64,000 bases of DNA from Acidobacteriota bacterium (GCA_022826825.1 JAJDUD010000050.1:1-64000), one strand, 5' to 3'. Counted from the first letter of the stretch, positions 45,220 to 55,262 are shown. Made by a program: numbers and translations. The notes: generated from the letters alone by a model not told the origin.

Positions 45220-47244
45220 GTGGGCAGGACCAGCCGGCGCGAAAGAGGCCGCCAGCGCGGGCGCAATGCCGCCGCTGCGCCCTCCCGATCCCGGCTTGTG
45301 ACCGGCCGCTTCGAAGGCCGTTCGGAAGGTGACGGGTGGGTGATCCCGGAGGGATCGGGAGCGGCGGAGGACATCCACATCACCCGCAGCCGGCTGGGTG
45401 GCGCCCTCCCGGGGGATCTGGTGGAGGTCGAGCCGTCCTTCCGGACCCGGCGCGGCCGGCTGGAGGGTGCGGTCGTCCGTGTGGTCAGCCGGCGGACCGC
45501 AAACGTCGTCGGTCTCGTCACGCCCGAGCGCACGGTTGCCGTCTGGGACCGCCAGTGGGCGCGCGAGATCCTGATTCCCTCCGGCGGCGCCAGTCCCGGA
45601 GATCTCGTGGAGGTGCGCATTCGGCGTTTCCCGGCCCCGGGCCGGCCGGTCGTCGGAGAAATCGCCTCGGTCTTTGGCGTCGCCGACGAACCCCGGGCGG
45701 AACTGCTTGCCGTCCTCGCGAAGTACGGGATTCGGGACGATTTCCCGCCCGCCGCGCTCGCCCAGGCGGAAGCTGCCCCCGGCGCGGTTGCCGCCAGTGA
45801 GATCGGGATCCGCGACGATCTCCGCGGCCGTCTGATTCTGACGATGGATCCCGAAGACGCGCGGGATCACGACGACGCCATCGAAGCGCGGGCACTGGCC
45901 GGAGGCGGTTTCGAGATCGGGGTTCACATCGCCGACGTCAGCTACTACGTCCCGCCCGACAGCCCCATCGACGAAGAGGCCGCCCGGCGGGGGACCTCGG
46001 CGTACTTCCCCGAGCGGGTCGTGCCGATGCTGCCCGAAGCCCTGTCTTCCGGGATCTGCTCACTCTTCCCGGATGTGGACCGGTTGGTCCAATCGGCGAT
46101 CCTGCGCATCGGCCCCGACGGGCTGCTCCAGAGCGCCCGTTTCTCCCGCAGCGTGATCCGGAGCGCCGCCCGGCTGCCTTACGAGGACGGAGCCCGTTTC
46201 CTGACCGGCGCCGCATCGGGGCCGATCCCGGAGGCGGTCCGGACGATGGGGCGCGCCGCCTCGCTCCTCGCCGGGGCGCGTACCGAACGGGGCGCCGTGG
46301 ACCTCGATCTGCCCGAGCCGGTAGTGACCGCGGACGCGGACGGGAACCTGCTGGACGCCCGCTACGGCGAAAGAAACGATGCCCACCGGCTGGTCGAAGA
46401 CTTCATGCTGCTCGCCAACCAGGCGGTGGCCCAGCGGTTGCGCAGCAGCCGCACTCCGGCTCTTCACCGGGTGCACGAGGCTCCCGACGAGTCGCGGGTC
46501 GATTCCTTTGAAGACCTCCTGGCCGGCTTCGGCGAACGGCTGCGCGTCTCCGGGGCACCGCTCCGTCCGGTCCACTGCGCCCGTCTGCTTGCCCGCATCG
46601 AAGCCCGGCCCGAAGCGACCTTCCTGCGCCGCAAGCTACTCCGCGCGATGGCGAAGGCGGTCTATTCGCCGCGTGCCCAGGGTCACTTTGCGCTCGCGCT
46701 GCCGGACTACACGCATTTCACCTCCCCGATCCGGCGGTATCCGGACCTCGTAGCGCATCGGGCGCTCGCCGCCGCGGAAGACGGGTCATCCCGGGGTCCG
46801 GATTCCGAGAGGCTGCCGGCGCTCGCCGCGGCGTGCTCCAGGACCGAGCGGAACGCGGAGTCGGCGGAACGGATCCTGATCGAACGGCGCATCGCCCGGC
46901 TGCTTGCCGGCCGGCTCGGAGACACCTTTGCCGCCCGCGTGTCCGAGACCGGCCGCTTCGGTCTCGCGATCGAACTCGAAGAAACCCCCGCCCGGGGAAC
47001 CGTCCCGATGGCGCTGCTCACCGGCGGACGCTTCCGTTTCCATCGCCAGGACTACTCGCTCCGCTGCCCGGCGACCGGGCGGAGTTTCCGGATCGGGGAC
47101 GCCATCGAAGCGCAGCTCGTCCGAGTGGACCCCCTGCGGGGCGACCTGGAGTTCGGACTGTCCGGGGAATTCGGCCGTGTTGCCCCGGCTACGGCGGGGA
47201 GGCGTGATCGGCGCCGGCGTTCTTCGAGACGTTCATCTCCGTGA
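45220..47244 (+). CDS. rnr: RNase II/RNase R family 3'-5' exoribonuclease
   Basis: 674 aa, GTG start. An N-terminal basic tail and cold-shock/OB domains (about 25-160) precede the RNB catalytic domain; the metal-binding cluster is TMDPEDARDHDDAIEA, followed by GVHIADVSYYV, SSGICSLFP and HFTSPIRRYPDLVAHRAL. A weak S1-like domain ends the protein (about 575-660). RNB enzymes degrade mRNA and rRNA processively. At 674 aa it is shorter than E. coli RNase R and lacks a long Lys-rich tail, so RNase II-like behaviour is possible. Its 3' end overlaps convergent phoR by 56 nt. Confidence 0.92.
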   Translation: MGRTSRRERGRQRGRNAAAAPSRSRLVTGRFEGRSEGDGWVIPEGSGAAEDIHITRSRLGGALPGDLVEVEPSFRTRRGRLEGAVVRVVSRRTANVVGLVTPERTVAVWDRQWAREILIPSGGASPGDLVEVRIRRFPAPGRPVVGEIASVFGVADEPRAELLAVLAKYGIRDDFPPAALAQAEAAPGAVAASEIGIRDDLRGRLILTMDPEDARDHDDAIEARALAGGGFEIGVHIADVSYYVPPDSPIDEEAARRGTSAYFPERVVPMLPEALSSGICSLFPDVDRLVQSAILRIGPDGLLQSARFSRSVIRSAARLPYEDGARFLTGAASGPIPEAVRTMGRAASLLAGARTERGAVDLDLPEPVVTADADGNLLDARYGERNDAHRLVEDFMLLANQAVAQRLRSSRTPALHRVHEAPDESRVDSFEDLLAGFGERLRVSGAPLRPVHCARLLARIEARPEATFLRRKLLRAMAKAVYSPRAQGHFALALPDYTHFTSPIRRYPDLVAHRALAAAEDGSSRGPDSERLPALAAACSRTERNAESAERILIERRIARLLAGRLGDTFAARVSETGRFGLAIELEETPARGTVPMALLTGGRFRFHRQDYSLRCPATGRSFRIGDAIEAQLVRVDPLRGDLEFGLSGEFGRVAPATAGRRDRRRRSSRRSSP

Positions 47245-49129
47245 GCGGAAGCCCCGGAGGCGGCGCCGGCAGGATCACCGTGAACTGTGATCCCTTCTTC
47301 GGAATGCTCTTGACTTCGATCCGGCCGCCCAGGACCTCGACCATGTGCCTTGCGATCGCCAGGCCGAGTCCAGTGCCGCCCAGCTTCCGCGAGCGGGCGG
47401 CGTCCACCCGGTAGAAACGCTCGAAGATTCGGGTCAGGTGGGCCTTCGGGATGCCCACCCCGTCGTCGATGACGGAAACAAGGAGCTCGCCGTTGCCGCG
47501 CGCCGTCCTGATCTCGACGCGCCCGTCCGCGGCCGAGTACCGGATGGCGTTGTCCACCAGGTTCTCCAGAATCTCGGTGAGCAGCGCCGGGTCCGTTTCG
47601 ATCCGTGCCGCCTCCTCGGGAATGGTGGCCGCGAGCGTGCGTGCTTCCGCCTTCATCCGTGCCGATTCGAGCACCGGCTCGACGACCGCCGTGATTCGGA
47701 TCGGAACGGGCTTCGCCTCCAGCTTCCCGGCTTCGATCCGGGCGAGCCGCAGCAGGTCTTCCGTGAGGTGGGACAACCGGATGGCATGCTGCCGGATGAT
47801 CCCGAGGAAGCGTTTTTGCTGCGGCGGGTCGTCCAGGTCGCCGTCCAGAAGCGTCTCCGAAAAACCGCGGATCGCGGTTAGCGGGGTCTTCAGTTCGTGG
47901 GAGAGGTTGGCCACGAAGTCACGCCGCACGCGCTCCAGCGCGTGAATCTGGGTCACGTCCATGAGGACCAGTACGGCGCCCGTCGGTTCCGACTTCGCGG
48001 AGCCGTTGGCGCCGGCCGGGGAGGGCAGGGACGTCTCGGGCTCCGCCGAGCGGATGGGCGCTGCACGGACCAGTACCTCGCGTTCGTTGAGCGAGATTTC
48101 CCGTTCCTCGGACTTGCCCCGCATCGCCGCCCGCACCATCTTGAGGAGACGCTTTTTTTCCAGGACGTGCCGCACATGCCGTCCCCGATAGTCCCGCCAG
48201 GACTCCCCCGGAAGCGAGAGCACCTCGCGAAAGGCGCCGTTCACGTACTGGATCCTCAAATCCTCATCGATGACGGCGACGCCTTCGGCCACGCTCGCCA
48301 GGATGGTCGCGCCCTGGTTCTTCTCCGCGGTCAGGGACTGGAAGCTGCGCTGCAGTTCCTTTGCCGTCTGGTTGAGAGAGGCGAGCAACTGGTCCAGTTC
48401 ATCCATCTGGAGGGACGCGGTTTCCGGCGTGAAGTCGCCCCGCGCCACGCGCTCGGAAAAGCGACGCAGCCGGGCGATCCGCTCTCCCAGGCGGGCGGAG
48501 AAACCGAAGGACAGCACCGCCGCCACGATGAAGGCGAGGGCGGTCACCACGATCACGGGAGTGAGGATGGCCCGTACGGTTTCCTCGATCTGAACGACGG
48601 GTTCGGACACGCGCAGCACGGTGTCTTCGCTCCATGGCAGCCGGACGGCTACGTAGGTGAGTTCCTCGCCGCGGGTATCGCTGAAACGCTGGGAGCGCCC
48701 GTAACCGCCCGTGAAGGCCGCGCTGATCTCCGGGCGGTCCCGGTGGTTGTCCATCGCGCGCGCATCGTCGTGCGAGTCGGCGAGGACGGTCCCGTCCCGG
48801 GCGATGACGGTCACGCGGCGCTCCTGTCGCGTCGGGGTAGGCCCGTCCGCGTCGTTCTCGAAGGAGGACAGCGCCATCGCCCAACGCCGGAGGGCTTCAC
48901 CGGAGCGATCCACCGGAGGGTTCCGGAGTGCGATTTCGGCCACTCCATCCAGATCGGCGAAGGTCGAGGCCAGGGCGCTGTCTCGAACGACCCGCGCGGT
49001 GGTGGCGAGCACGGCAAAGAGCGCGGCGAGCGCCACCAGCAGGCTGGCGGCGGTCAGCCGCATCGCGAGCCGCGACGGGCGGCGAAAGCGCCGGCGCGCT
49101 GCCGTTTCTTCGGTCGTCGTGCGGGTCAA
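47189..49129 (-). CDS. phoR: Sensor histidine kinase PhoR-like
   Basis: 646 aa. Two membrane spans (about 25-48 and 190-212) flank a periplasmic domain of about 140 residues; then HAMP, a PAS domain (GVAVIDEDLRIQYVNGAF), HisKA with the phospho-His in NLSHELKTPLTAIRGF (about 408), and HATPase with NLVDNAIRYS, GVGIP and GGTGLGLAI. The order and the adjacent phoB point to phosphate sensing, although the large periplasmic domain is more elaborate than in E. coli PhoR. The start overlaps phoB by 4 nt. Confidence 0.88.
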   Translation of the reverse strand: MTRTTTEETAARRRFRRPSRLAMRLTAASLLVALAALFAVLATTARVVRDSALASTFADLDGVAEIALRNPPVDRSGEALRRWAMALSSFENDADGPTPTRQERRVTVIARDGTVLADSHDDARAMDNHRDRPEISAAFTGGYGRSQRFSDTRGEELTYVAVRLPWSEDTVLRVSEPVVQIEETVRAILTPVIVVTALAFIVAAVLSFGFSARLGERIARLRRFSERVARGDFTPETASLQMDELDQLLASLNQTAKELQRSFQSLTAEKNQGATILASVAEGVAVIDEDLRIQYVNGAFREVLSLPGESWRDYRGRHVRHVLEKKRLLKMVRAAMRGKSEEREISLNEREVLVRAAPIRSAEPETSLPSPAGANGSAKSEPTGAVLVLMDVTQIHALERVRRDFVANLSHELKTPLTAIRGFSETLLDGDLDDPPQQKRFLGIIRQHAIRLSHLTEDLLRLARIEAGKLEAKPVPIRITAVVEPVLESARMKAEARTLAATIPEEAARIETDPALLTEILENLVDNAIRYSAADGRVEIRTARGNGELLVSVIDDGVGIPKAHLTRIFERFYRVDAARSRKLGGTGLGLAIARHMVEVLGGRIEVKSIPKKGSQFTVILPAPPPGLPLTEMNVSKNAGADHASPP

Positions 49130-49833
49130 GACGGGGGCTCGAAGCGATACCCGGCGCCCCGAACCGTCTTCAGGAGCGAGGGGTTCCCCGAAACGTCAAC
49201 CTTCTGCCGCAGGCGGCGCACATAGACATCCACGCTGCGGAGCGTGATGTATTTCTCGCGCCCCCACACGCGATCGAGCAGGTGTTCGCGGGAGAAGACG
49301 CGCTGCGGATGGGATGCCAGATAGTGGAGCAACTTGAATTCGAGATGGGTTACCGGAAGATCCTGGCCGCCGCGCCGTACCCGGTGCGAAGCCGGGTCGA
49401 TCGAAAGATCGCCGAATTCGAGTGTTGCGTCTGCTTCCGCCGAAGGGGCCGGCGCTTGCGGATGCCCGACCCTCCGCAGTACCGCTCCGACTCGCGCGAC
49501 CAACTCCCGGGGACTGAACGGCTTCTTGATGTAGTCGTCGGCCCCGAGTTCGATGCCGGCGATCACGTCAGCCTCTTCGCTCCGCGCCGTCAGCATGATG
49601 ACCGGGAGGTTCTGGGTTTCGAAGTTCTTCCGGAGGCGCCGACATACCTCGAAGCCGCTGATTTCGGGCAACATCAGATCGAGAATCACCAGGTCCGGCC
49701 GCTCCCGCCGCAACTCGGACAAACCCTCGGAGCCGGTGCCGGCCGAGGTCACGCGATACGACTCGCGCTCCAGGTTGTAGCGGAGCAACTCGACGAGGTC
49801 CGGATCGTCCTCGATGACCAGGATGTGTTTCAT
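49126..49833 (-). CDS. phoB: Response regulator PhoB-like (OmpR family)
   Basis: 235 aa from ATG 49833 (MKHILVIEDD); earlier in-frame starts add noise. Receiver domain with phospho-acceptor Asp52 (LVILDLMLP) and Lys103 (DYIKKPF), then an OmpR-type winged helix ending RTVRGAGYRFEPP. PhoB activates the Pho regulon by binding direct repeats of (C)TGTCAT spaced by 4 bp; one such box is present at 60292-60309, which supports the assignment. Coupled to phoR. Confidence 0.92.
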   Translation of the reverse strand: MKHILVIEDDPDLVELLRYNLERESYRVTSAGTGSEGLSELRRERPDLVILDLMLPEISGFEVCRRLRKNFETQNLPVIMLTARSEEADVIAGIELGADDYIKKPFSPRELVARVGAVLRRVGHPQAPAPSAEADATLEFGDLSIDPASHRVRRGGQDLPVTHLEFKLLHYLASHPQRVFSREHLLDRVWGREKYITLRSVDVYVRRLRQKVDVSGNPSLLKTVRGAGYRFEPPS

Positions 49834-49882
49834 GGTCGGACGGAAATCGTACACACAGTCCGCGGGTAAGCTCCCGGAATCA

Positions 49883-50722
49883 GTGACCGACCCGAAGATC
49901 ACATTCCAGGGCTATCCGGGCTCCTATTCCGACCTCGCCTGCCGCGAGCGGTATCCGGATCATGAGCCGGTGGCTTGCGAAGGCTTTGAGGAGGCGTTCG
50001 CGGCAGTCGCGGAGGGAAGCGCGGAACTCGCGATGATCCCCATCGAGAATTCGGTTGCCGGTCGCGTGGCGGACATTCATCACCTGCTGCCCGAGTCCCG
50101 TCTGCAAATCGTCGGCGAAGCCTTTCAGCGGGTACGGCATCAGCTCCTCGGGTTGCCCGGCGCCCGGCTCGGCGCAGTCCGGACCGTCCACAGTCACCCG
50201 CACGCGCTCGCCCAGTGCCGACAGTTCATCAGCAGCCGACGCCTCCGGCCGGTCGCGGAAACGGATACCGCGGGGTCCGCGATCCTGGTTGCGGGAAGCG
50301 GAGACCCCTCCAAGGCGGCCATCGCTTCGGCGCTCGCCGCGGGGATTCACGGGCTCTCGGTTCTCGCACCGGACATCGCGGACGCCTCGCGAAACGTCAC
50401 CCGGTTCCTCGTCATGGCCCGAGAACCCGTACCGGTGCCTCGCGACGTGGCCGCAATCACCACGTTCGTGTTCCAGGTCCGCAACCTCCCGGGAGCGCTC
50501 TACAAGGCGCTCGGCGGCTTCGCGACCAATGGAGTGAACATGCAAAAGCTCGAAAGCTACATGCTGGACGGCTCGTTCACCTCGACGCAGTTCTACTGTG
50601 ACGTGGCTGGCCACCCCGAGCATTCCGCGGTGGCGAAGGCGCTCGAAGAACTGCGCTTCTTTTCCCGGTCGGTGAGGATCCTGGGGGTCTATCCGGCGGA
50701 TCCGATACGCGACCGCCACTGA
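49883..50722 (+). CDS. pheA: Prephenate dehydratase
   Basis: PheA, 279 aa, GTG start at 49883, divergent from phoB with 49 nt between. The catalytic PDT domain shows FQGYPGSYSDLA, MIPIENSVAGRV and TDTAGSA (about 143-149); a C-terminal ACT domain (about 190-270; VFQVRNLPGALYKALGGFATNGVNMQKLES) should give feedback control by phenylalanine. The usual ESRP effector motif reads LESYM, so feedback may be altered. No chorismate mutase domain is fused. Confidence 0.94.
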   Translation: MTDPKITFQGYPGSYSDLACRERYPDHEPVACEGFEEAFAAVAEGSAELAMIPIENSVAGRVADIHHLLPESRLQIVGEAFQRVRHQLLGLPGARLGAVRTVHSHPHALAQCRQFISSRRLRPVAETDTAGSAILVAGSGDPSKAAIASALAAGIHGLSVLAPDIADASRNVTRFLVMAREPVPVPRDVAAITTFVFQVRNLPGALYKALGGFATNGVNMQKLESYMLDGSFTSTQFYCDVAGHPEHSAVAKALEELRFFSRSVRILGVYPADPIRDRH

Positions 50723-50897
50723 CCGGCCGGGTCCCTTTGGGTTTCGGCCGTGTTACTGGTTTGCGAACGGCGTCACCAAGAGGAAATCGAAATTCACAAT
50801 CGATTCATTGTTTGTTCGCCAATATTCATCGGATCGTGACGTTGGTGTCAGTAATCGTTCAATCTGATTTAACGCCTGAGAAACAAACTTCCATGGC
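50723..50897 (+). promoter_or_regulatory. AT-rich promoter region of the porin-like gene
   Basis: This 175-nt gap is markedly richer in A+T than its surroundings. It contains an inverted repeat GCGAAC/GTTCGC (50763 and 50814) and AATCG/CGATT. A clear Pho box is not present: only single GTGTCAG- and CGTGACG-like words are found. I cannot fix the -10/-35. Confidence 0.4.
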
Positions 50898-52142
50898 ATG
50901 CGGGAGTTGTGTTCTTCGGGGCAGTTCGGCCGCTCTCGCGGTCCGATTTGGTCCCAGTGTCTGGCGCTGCGACGCGGATCGTTGTTCCGCTCGCGCTTTT
51001 TGTGGTTGACGCTGTGGGCGGTGGCCGGAACGGCTGTTGCCGGTGGAGCGTCCGCCCGGGCTGCGCAGGAAGAGCCCGCGCAGGATTCCGTGCAGGCGAG
51101 GTTGGCGGCGCAGATGGCAGCCGTTAGGCCCCTCCCGGGTGAGGGACAGCTCGCGGCAGAGGGAGCGGGCGACGAAGCGGAGGGGACCGCTGACGCCGAG
51201 GAGCGCGAGGCCGATGAAGGCGTGGGAGGCGCCGATTCCGAGGCTGCGCAGAGCGGCGCCGGCGCAGCCCCGTTCGTCGACATGAATGTCCGGTTCCGCG
51301 GCCGGGTACTCGACGAGGCCGGGGATCTCGGTGACCCTTCGATCAGCAGTTTCTCCCTCTGGAGCAAGACGAAGATCGGGAACCGGATCGTCACCAACGT
51401 CACCTATGACCTCGGCAAGACCCGGATGCACGACTTCTGGGCGCAGTTCGACGTGGGCGGCGGGTTTCAGATCCGGGCGGGCCGTAGCTCGCTCGCCTGG
51501 TTCGGTGAATTCACCGAGTCGTCGCATTCCCGCCAGACGATCCAGGCGGCCGTCGGCACCAGGCTGACCCGGTCACGGGAAAGCGGCGTCTTCATGTTCT
51601 ATGACCGCGGGGCCTACAACGCGCGCCTCCACGTGGTGCAGGGCAGCGGGTACGAAGCGGAAGACAACTCGCAAAAGGACGTGCTGGGGAGCGTCGGCCG
51701 CACCTTCGATATCGCGGGAGCCGCCGTGCTGCTCGACGTCGGCCACTACGAGGGTCGGGACGGCCCCGACGACGCCCTCATTCCGCGGCGTCAGACCGGC
51801 TTCTACGTGGAAGGCGAACTTGACGGCAGCCGCGACTTTCGGGGCGCGGCCTTCCGCCGGGAGCAATTCGGGCGGGAACACTTCGGCGGATTCGCCCGAT
51901 TTCGCCAGCGGTTCCCCGAGGGCATCTGGGCCCACGGGGAATTCGGAATGGAAACGAACCACGGTCCGCTGGAGGCCCCCGGCCATTCCAGCTACCTCAC
52001 CGCCGGCACCCGGTACGAACTCCCGTGGAATATGACGCACCTGTCCGCCGATTACCGCTACCGTTTCGGTGCGGTGGCCGACCACGAGCTGCTACTCCTC
52101 TTCCAGTGGCTCTTCGACTTCCAGAACCCCCGGCGTAACTGA
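50898..52142 (+). CDS. Outer-membrane porin-like protein (possibly phosphate-selective type)
   Basis: 414 aa. After a long n-region the signal peptide is about 31-55 (FLWLTLWAVAGTAVAGGASARA). Residues about 60-110 are an acidic Ala/Glu-rich stretch, and the rest alternates short amphipathic strands with Tyr/Phe/Trp and Gly typical of a beta barrel (for example WAQFDVGGGFQIRAGRSSLAW, THLSADYRYRFGAV). It recalls OprO/OprP-type porins, and its place beside phoBR fits phosphate uptake, but sequence alone does not prove selectivity. The true start may lie downstream of 50898. Confidence 0.65.
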   Translation: MRELCSSGQFGRSRGPIWSQCLALRRGSLFRSRFLWLTLWAVAGTAVAGGASARAAQEEPAQDSVQARLAAQMAAVRPLPGEGQLAAEGAGDEAEGTADAEEREADEGVGGADSEAAQSGAGAAPFVDMNVRFRGRVLDEAGDLGDPSISSFSLWSKTKIGNRIVTNVTYDLGKTRMHDFWAQFDVGGGFQIRAGRSSLAWFGEFTESSHSRQTIQAAVGTRLTRSRESGVFMFYDRGAYNARLHVVQGSGYEAEDNSQKDVLGSVGRTFDIAGAAVLLDVGHYEGRDGPDDALIPRRQTGFYVEGELDGSRDFRGAAFRREQFGREHFGGFARFRQRFPEGIWAHGEFGMETNHGPLEAPGHSSYLTAGTRYELPWNMTHLSADYRYRFGAVADHELLLLFQWLFDFQNPRRN

Positions 52143-52149
52143 CGCGCGC

Positions 52150-52187
52150 CGGGCCTTCGGCCGGCACCGTCGTCCGCGGGACGACGG
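52150..52187 (+). terminator. Tandem hairpins after the porin-like gene
   Basis: GCCGGGCCTTCGGCCGGC is followed by a perfect 9-bp stem CCGTCGTCC-GCG-GGACGACGG (52167-52187). No U tract follows. Positioned 8 nt after the stop codon, it plausibly ends transcription or protects the mRNA. Confidence 0.5.
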
Positions 52188-52343
52188 AACGAGCGCCCGG
52201 CATGGCGCGCCGGTGCGCAGGTTCCCGCGGGACCGGCGTCACCGTCGGTTCATCGCCGGTTCATTCCCCGTTGCGGGATTTTGCGGCGAAGTTTTTGCGC
52301 GCTTCAAGCCGGGGCAACACGGGATTCCGACAATCCCGCCCCG

Positions 52344-55166
52344 ATGTCAGAGCCGCATGCCTGTACCTGGGACGGCACCAGCCGTCCCGCCCCGCTGAAG
52401 CGTTTCTTGGGCAGCGACCCGCGCCGGTTGCACCTCCAGGCGGCATTCCTGAGCCTTCTGCTTGCATTGCTGCTGGTCCCCGGGGCCGCCGCGCAGGACG
52501 ACAACGGCCAGGTGGCCGGGGTGGTCCGCGACAGCTTCAACGCCATGACGCTTCCGGGCGCCCCGGTCACGGTGGTGGCCACGAACGAGGTGGTCTACTC
52601 GGAGCTCGACGGCGCGTTCTCGCTGTCCCTCCCGGCGGGGTCCCACGAGATCCGGGTGAGCTTCTCCGGGTACGAGGAGGTCGTCGTTTCGGTGGACGTC
52701 CAGGCCGGCGCCACCACCCGGGTGGACGTCGCGCTCACCATGGAGCGCTTCGCGGAAGAGGTGGTGGTGACCGGCGAGGCGATCGAGCCCGAACTCTTCA
52801 CCGCCGAGGCCCAGCTCGTCGAGCGGCAGAGGGCGGCCACCATCACCGACAACCTCGCGTCGGAAGAGATGAAGGAGAACGCGGACTCGAACGCCGCCTC
52901 CGCCATGAAGCGGGTCACCGGGCTCACCGTGGTGGACAACCAGTACGTGTTCGTGCGCGGGCTGGGCGAGCGCTACTCGAACACCACCCTGAACGGGGCG
53001 GTGCTACCCACCACCGAGCCCGACAAGCGGGTGGTCCCGCTGGATCTGTTCCCGACCGGGCTGATCGAGAGCGTCTCGGTCATCAAGTCCTACCTGCCGG
53101 ACAAACCGGCCGACTTCTCCGGGGGGCTCGTGGAGATCGACCCGCTCTCGTTCCCGACCGAGCCGGTGATCAACGTCTCGATCTCCCAGGGCTACAACAC
53201 GAACACCACCTTCAAGGATGGGCTCACCTACGCGGGCGGCGGCCGGGACTGGCTCGGCTTCGACGACGGCACCCGAAGCCTCCCCTCGGCGATTCCGGAC
53301 TCCAAGGTGGTCCGCACCAGCCGGTTCACGAGCGCGGGGTTCACCCCCGCCGAGCTCGAGACGATGGGCGAGGCGTTCGCGAACGTGTGGTCTCCGGAGA
53401 CCGCGCGGGTCGGCCAGAGCCAGTCCTACAGTTTCGTGGCCGGGAACAGTTGGGACCGGCTCGGCGCCATCATGAGCGTCACCTGGTCCGAGAGCCACCA
53501 GACACAGCAGGAGGATCAGACGTTCTTCTCGGTGTCGGGCGGCGAGATCGACATCCAGAACGACTACGACTTCGACCTCACGACCTCGAAGACCTCGACG
53601 GGAGTCGTAGGCAACCTGGCCTACAAGTTCTCGGGCAACCACCGGCTCGCGCTCGAGAACTTCTACACCCACAACTCGAAGAACGAAGCGCGCACCTTCG
53701 AGGGCTACAACAGCGACGTCGGGGCGGACATCCGGAACACCCGTCTCTTCTGGGTCGAGGAGGGCATCCTGTCCTCCCGGCTTTCGGGCGAGCACCTGTT
53801 CGCGGCGCTCGCGAACAGCCAGTTGGAGTGGAACGCGACGCTCTCCCGGGCGACGCGGGACGAGCCCGACCTCCGGGAGACGCTCTACGAGTTCAACTCG
53901 TTCACCGGCGAGTTCGCGCTCGCCGACGAGTCGCAGAGCGGGTTCCGGATGTTCAACGACCTCGACGACGAGGTCGTCGAACTCGGCGCCGACTGGAGCG
54001 TTTTCTTCACGCAGTGGGACGGACTCCCGGGGATGCTGAAGGCGGGCCCGCGGACGACCATGCGGGAGCGGGACTTCAGTTCGCGGCGGTTCCGGATGAC
54101 GCCGCGGGTGGCCGGTCTGGTGGACGTCACCCAGACGCCGGAGCAGATCTTCACCCCGGCGAACATCGGGCAGGCCTACGAACTCCGGGAGGAGACCCGG
54201 CCGACGGACACCTACCGCGCCGAGCAGACGGTGCAGGCGTTTTACGCCATGACCGACCTGCCCCTCAGCCGGACCCTCCGGATCATCGGCGGGGCGCGGG
54301 TGGAGCGTTCCGAACAGGTCGTGGACACCTTCGACCCGTTCTCCACGGTCGGGGAGACCATCACCGCCACCCTCAACGACACCGACGTGCTGCCGGGCGT
54401 GAACGCGGTGCTGGCGCTGTCGGATCGGACCAACCTGCGCGCGGGCTACAGCCACACCGTGAACCGGCCGGAGTTCCGGGAACTGGCGCCCTTCGAGTTC
54501 ACCGACGTGGTGGGGGGACGCGCGGTGGTCGGCAACCCGGAACTCAAACGGGCGCTCATCCGGAACGTGGACGTGCGGATCGAGACCTTCCCCGGCGCCG
54601 GTGAAGTGCTGGCGATCAGCGGCTTCTACAAGGACTTCACGAACCCCATCGAACGGATCGTGCAGCCGACCGCCCAGCTTCGCACCTCCTACACGAACGC
54701 GCTCGGCGCCACCAACGCGGGGGTGGAGTTCGAAGCGCGGCGGCGGTTCGGCCGGCTCACCGGTTCCGCCAACTACACCTACGTGAACTCCCAGATCGAG
54801 CTGGAGCAGGTGGCAGGACAGGTCCAGACGAGCCTGGACCGGCCCCTCGCCGGCCAGTCGGCCAACGTCTTCAACCTGAGTGTGGACGTGGATCTGCCCG
54901 AGATCGCGGGCAGCTTCCGCGTTCTCTACAACTACTTCGACGACCGCATCGTGGACGTGGGCTCGCTCGGCCTCCCGGACATCTACGAGGAGGGCCGCGG
55001 CATCCTCGACGCGGTCTTCACGAAGCGGTTCGCGTCGTGGAGCCTCCGCGCCGCGTTCGACAACCTGCTCGATTCGCAGCACCGGTTCACCCAGGGCGGC
55101 GAGCTCCAGCGCGTCTTCAGCCTGGGACGGTCGTTCTCCCTCTCCATGTCCTACGCGGTCCGCTGA
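52344..55166 (+). CDS. TonB-dependent receptor with N-terminal carboxypeptidase-regulatory-like domain
   Basis: 940 aa from ATG 52344. A signal peptide (about 30-51, ending PGAAAQ) follows an extended n-region; then a CarboxypepD_reg-like beta-sandwich (about 56-135), a TonB plug (about 150-265; VTGLTVVDNQYVFVRGLGERYSNTTLNGA) and a large barrel to the end. The plug matches a subgroup in which VFVRGLGERYS is prominent. Ligand is unknown; the phoBR-ppx neighbourhood and partner lipoprotein suggest phosphate-containing nutrients. It ends SMSYAVR, without the usual terminal aromatic residue. Confidence 0.88.
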   Translation: MSEPHACTWDGTSRPAPLKRFLGSDPRRLHLQAAFLSLLLALLLVPGAAAQDDNGQVAGVVRDSFNAMTLPGAPVTVVATNEVVYSELDGAFSLSLPAGSHEIRVSFSGYEEVVVSVDVQAGATTRVDVALTMERFAEEVVVTGEAIEPELFTAEAQLVERQRAATITDNLASEEMKENADSNAASAMKRVTGLTVVDNQYVFVRGLGERYSNTTLNGAVLPTTEPDKRVVPLDLFPTGLIESVSVIKSYLPDKPADFSGGLVEIDPLSFPTEPVINVSISQGYNTNTTFKDGLTYAGGGRDWLGFDDGTRSLPSAIPDSKVVRTSRFTSAGFTPAELETMGEAFANVWSPETARVGQSQSYSFVAGNSWDRLGAIMSVTWSESHQTQQEDQTFFSVSGGEIDIQNDYDFDLTTSKTSTGVVGNLAYKFSGNHRLALENFYTHNSKNEARTFEGYNSDVGADIRNTRLFWVEEGILSSRLSGEHLFAALANSQLEWNATLSRATRDEPDLRETLYEFNSFTGEFALADESQSGFRMFNDLDDEVVELGADWSVFFTQWDGLPGMLKAGPRTTMRERDFSSRRFRMTPRVAGLVDVTQTPEQIFTPANIGQAYELREETRPTDTYRAEQTVQAFYAMTDLPLSRTLRIIGGARVERSEQVVDTFDPFSTVGETITATLNDTDVLPGVNAVLALSDRTNLRAGYSHTVNRPEFRELAPFEFTDVVGGRAVVGNPELKRALIRNVDVRIETFPGAGEVLAISGFYKDFTNPIERIVQPTAQLRTSYTNALGATNAGVEFEARRRFGRLTGSANYTYVNSQIELEQVAGQVQTSLDRPLAGQSANVFNLSVDVDLPEIAGSFRVLYNYFDDRIVDVGSLGLPDIYEEGRGILDAVFTKRFASWSLRAAFDNLLDSQHRFTQGGELQRVFSLGRSFSLSMSYAVR

Positions 55167-55262
55167 CCGCCCCCCAGTCAGACAAACCCGGTTCCCGTTC
55201 GGCAGGCAGGACACCGCCGAACGAGGGACTCACGCGCAAGCACACCGGAAGGAGGCTTCCCC

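Noticed and set aside
50838..50860. Pho box before the porin-like gene
   Set aside because: Only one TGTCA word is present; the 11-bp spaced partner is missing.
52202..54604. 800-codon frame over the TonB receptor
   Set aside because: Composition is Arg/Gly-rich noise in another frame of a gene with clear signal peptide, plug and barrel.
53004..55214. 736-codon antisense frame under the TonB receptor
   Set aside because: No domain character; typical antisense shadow of a GC-rich gene.
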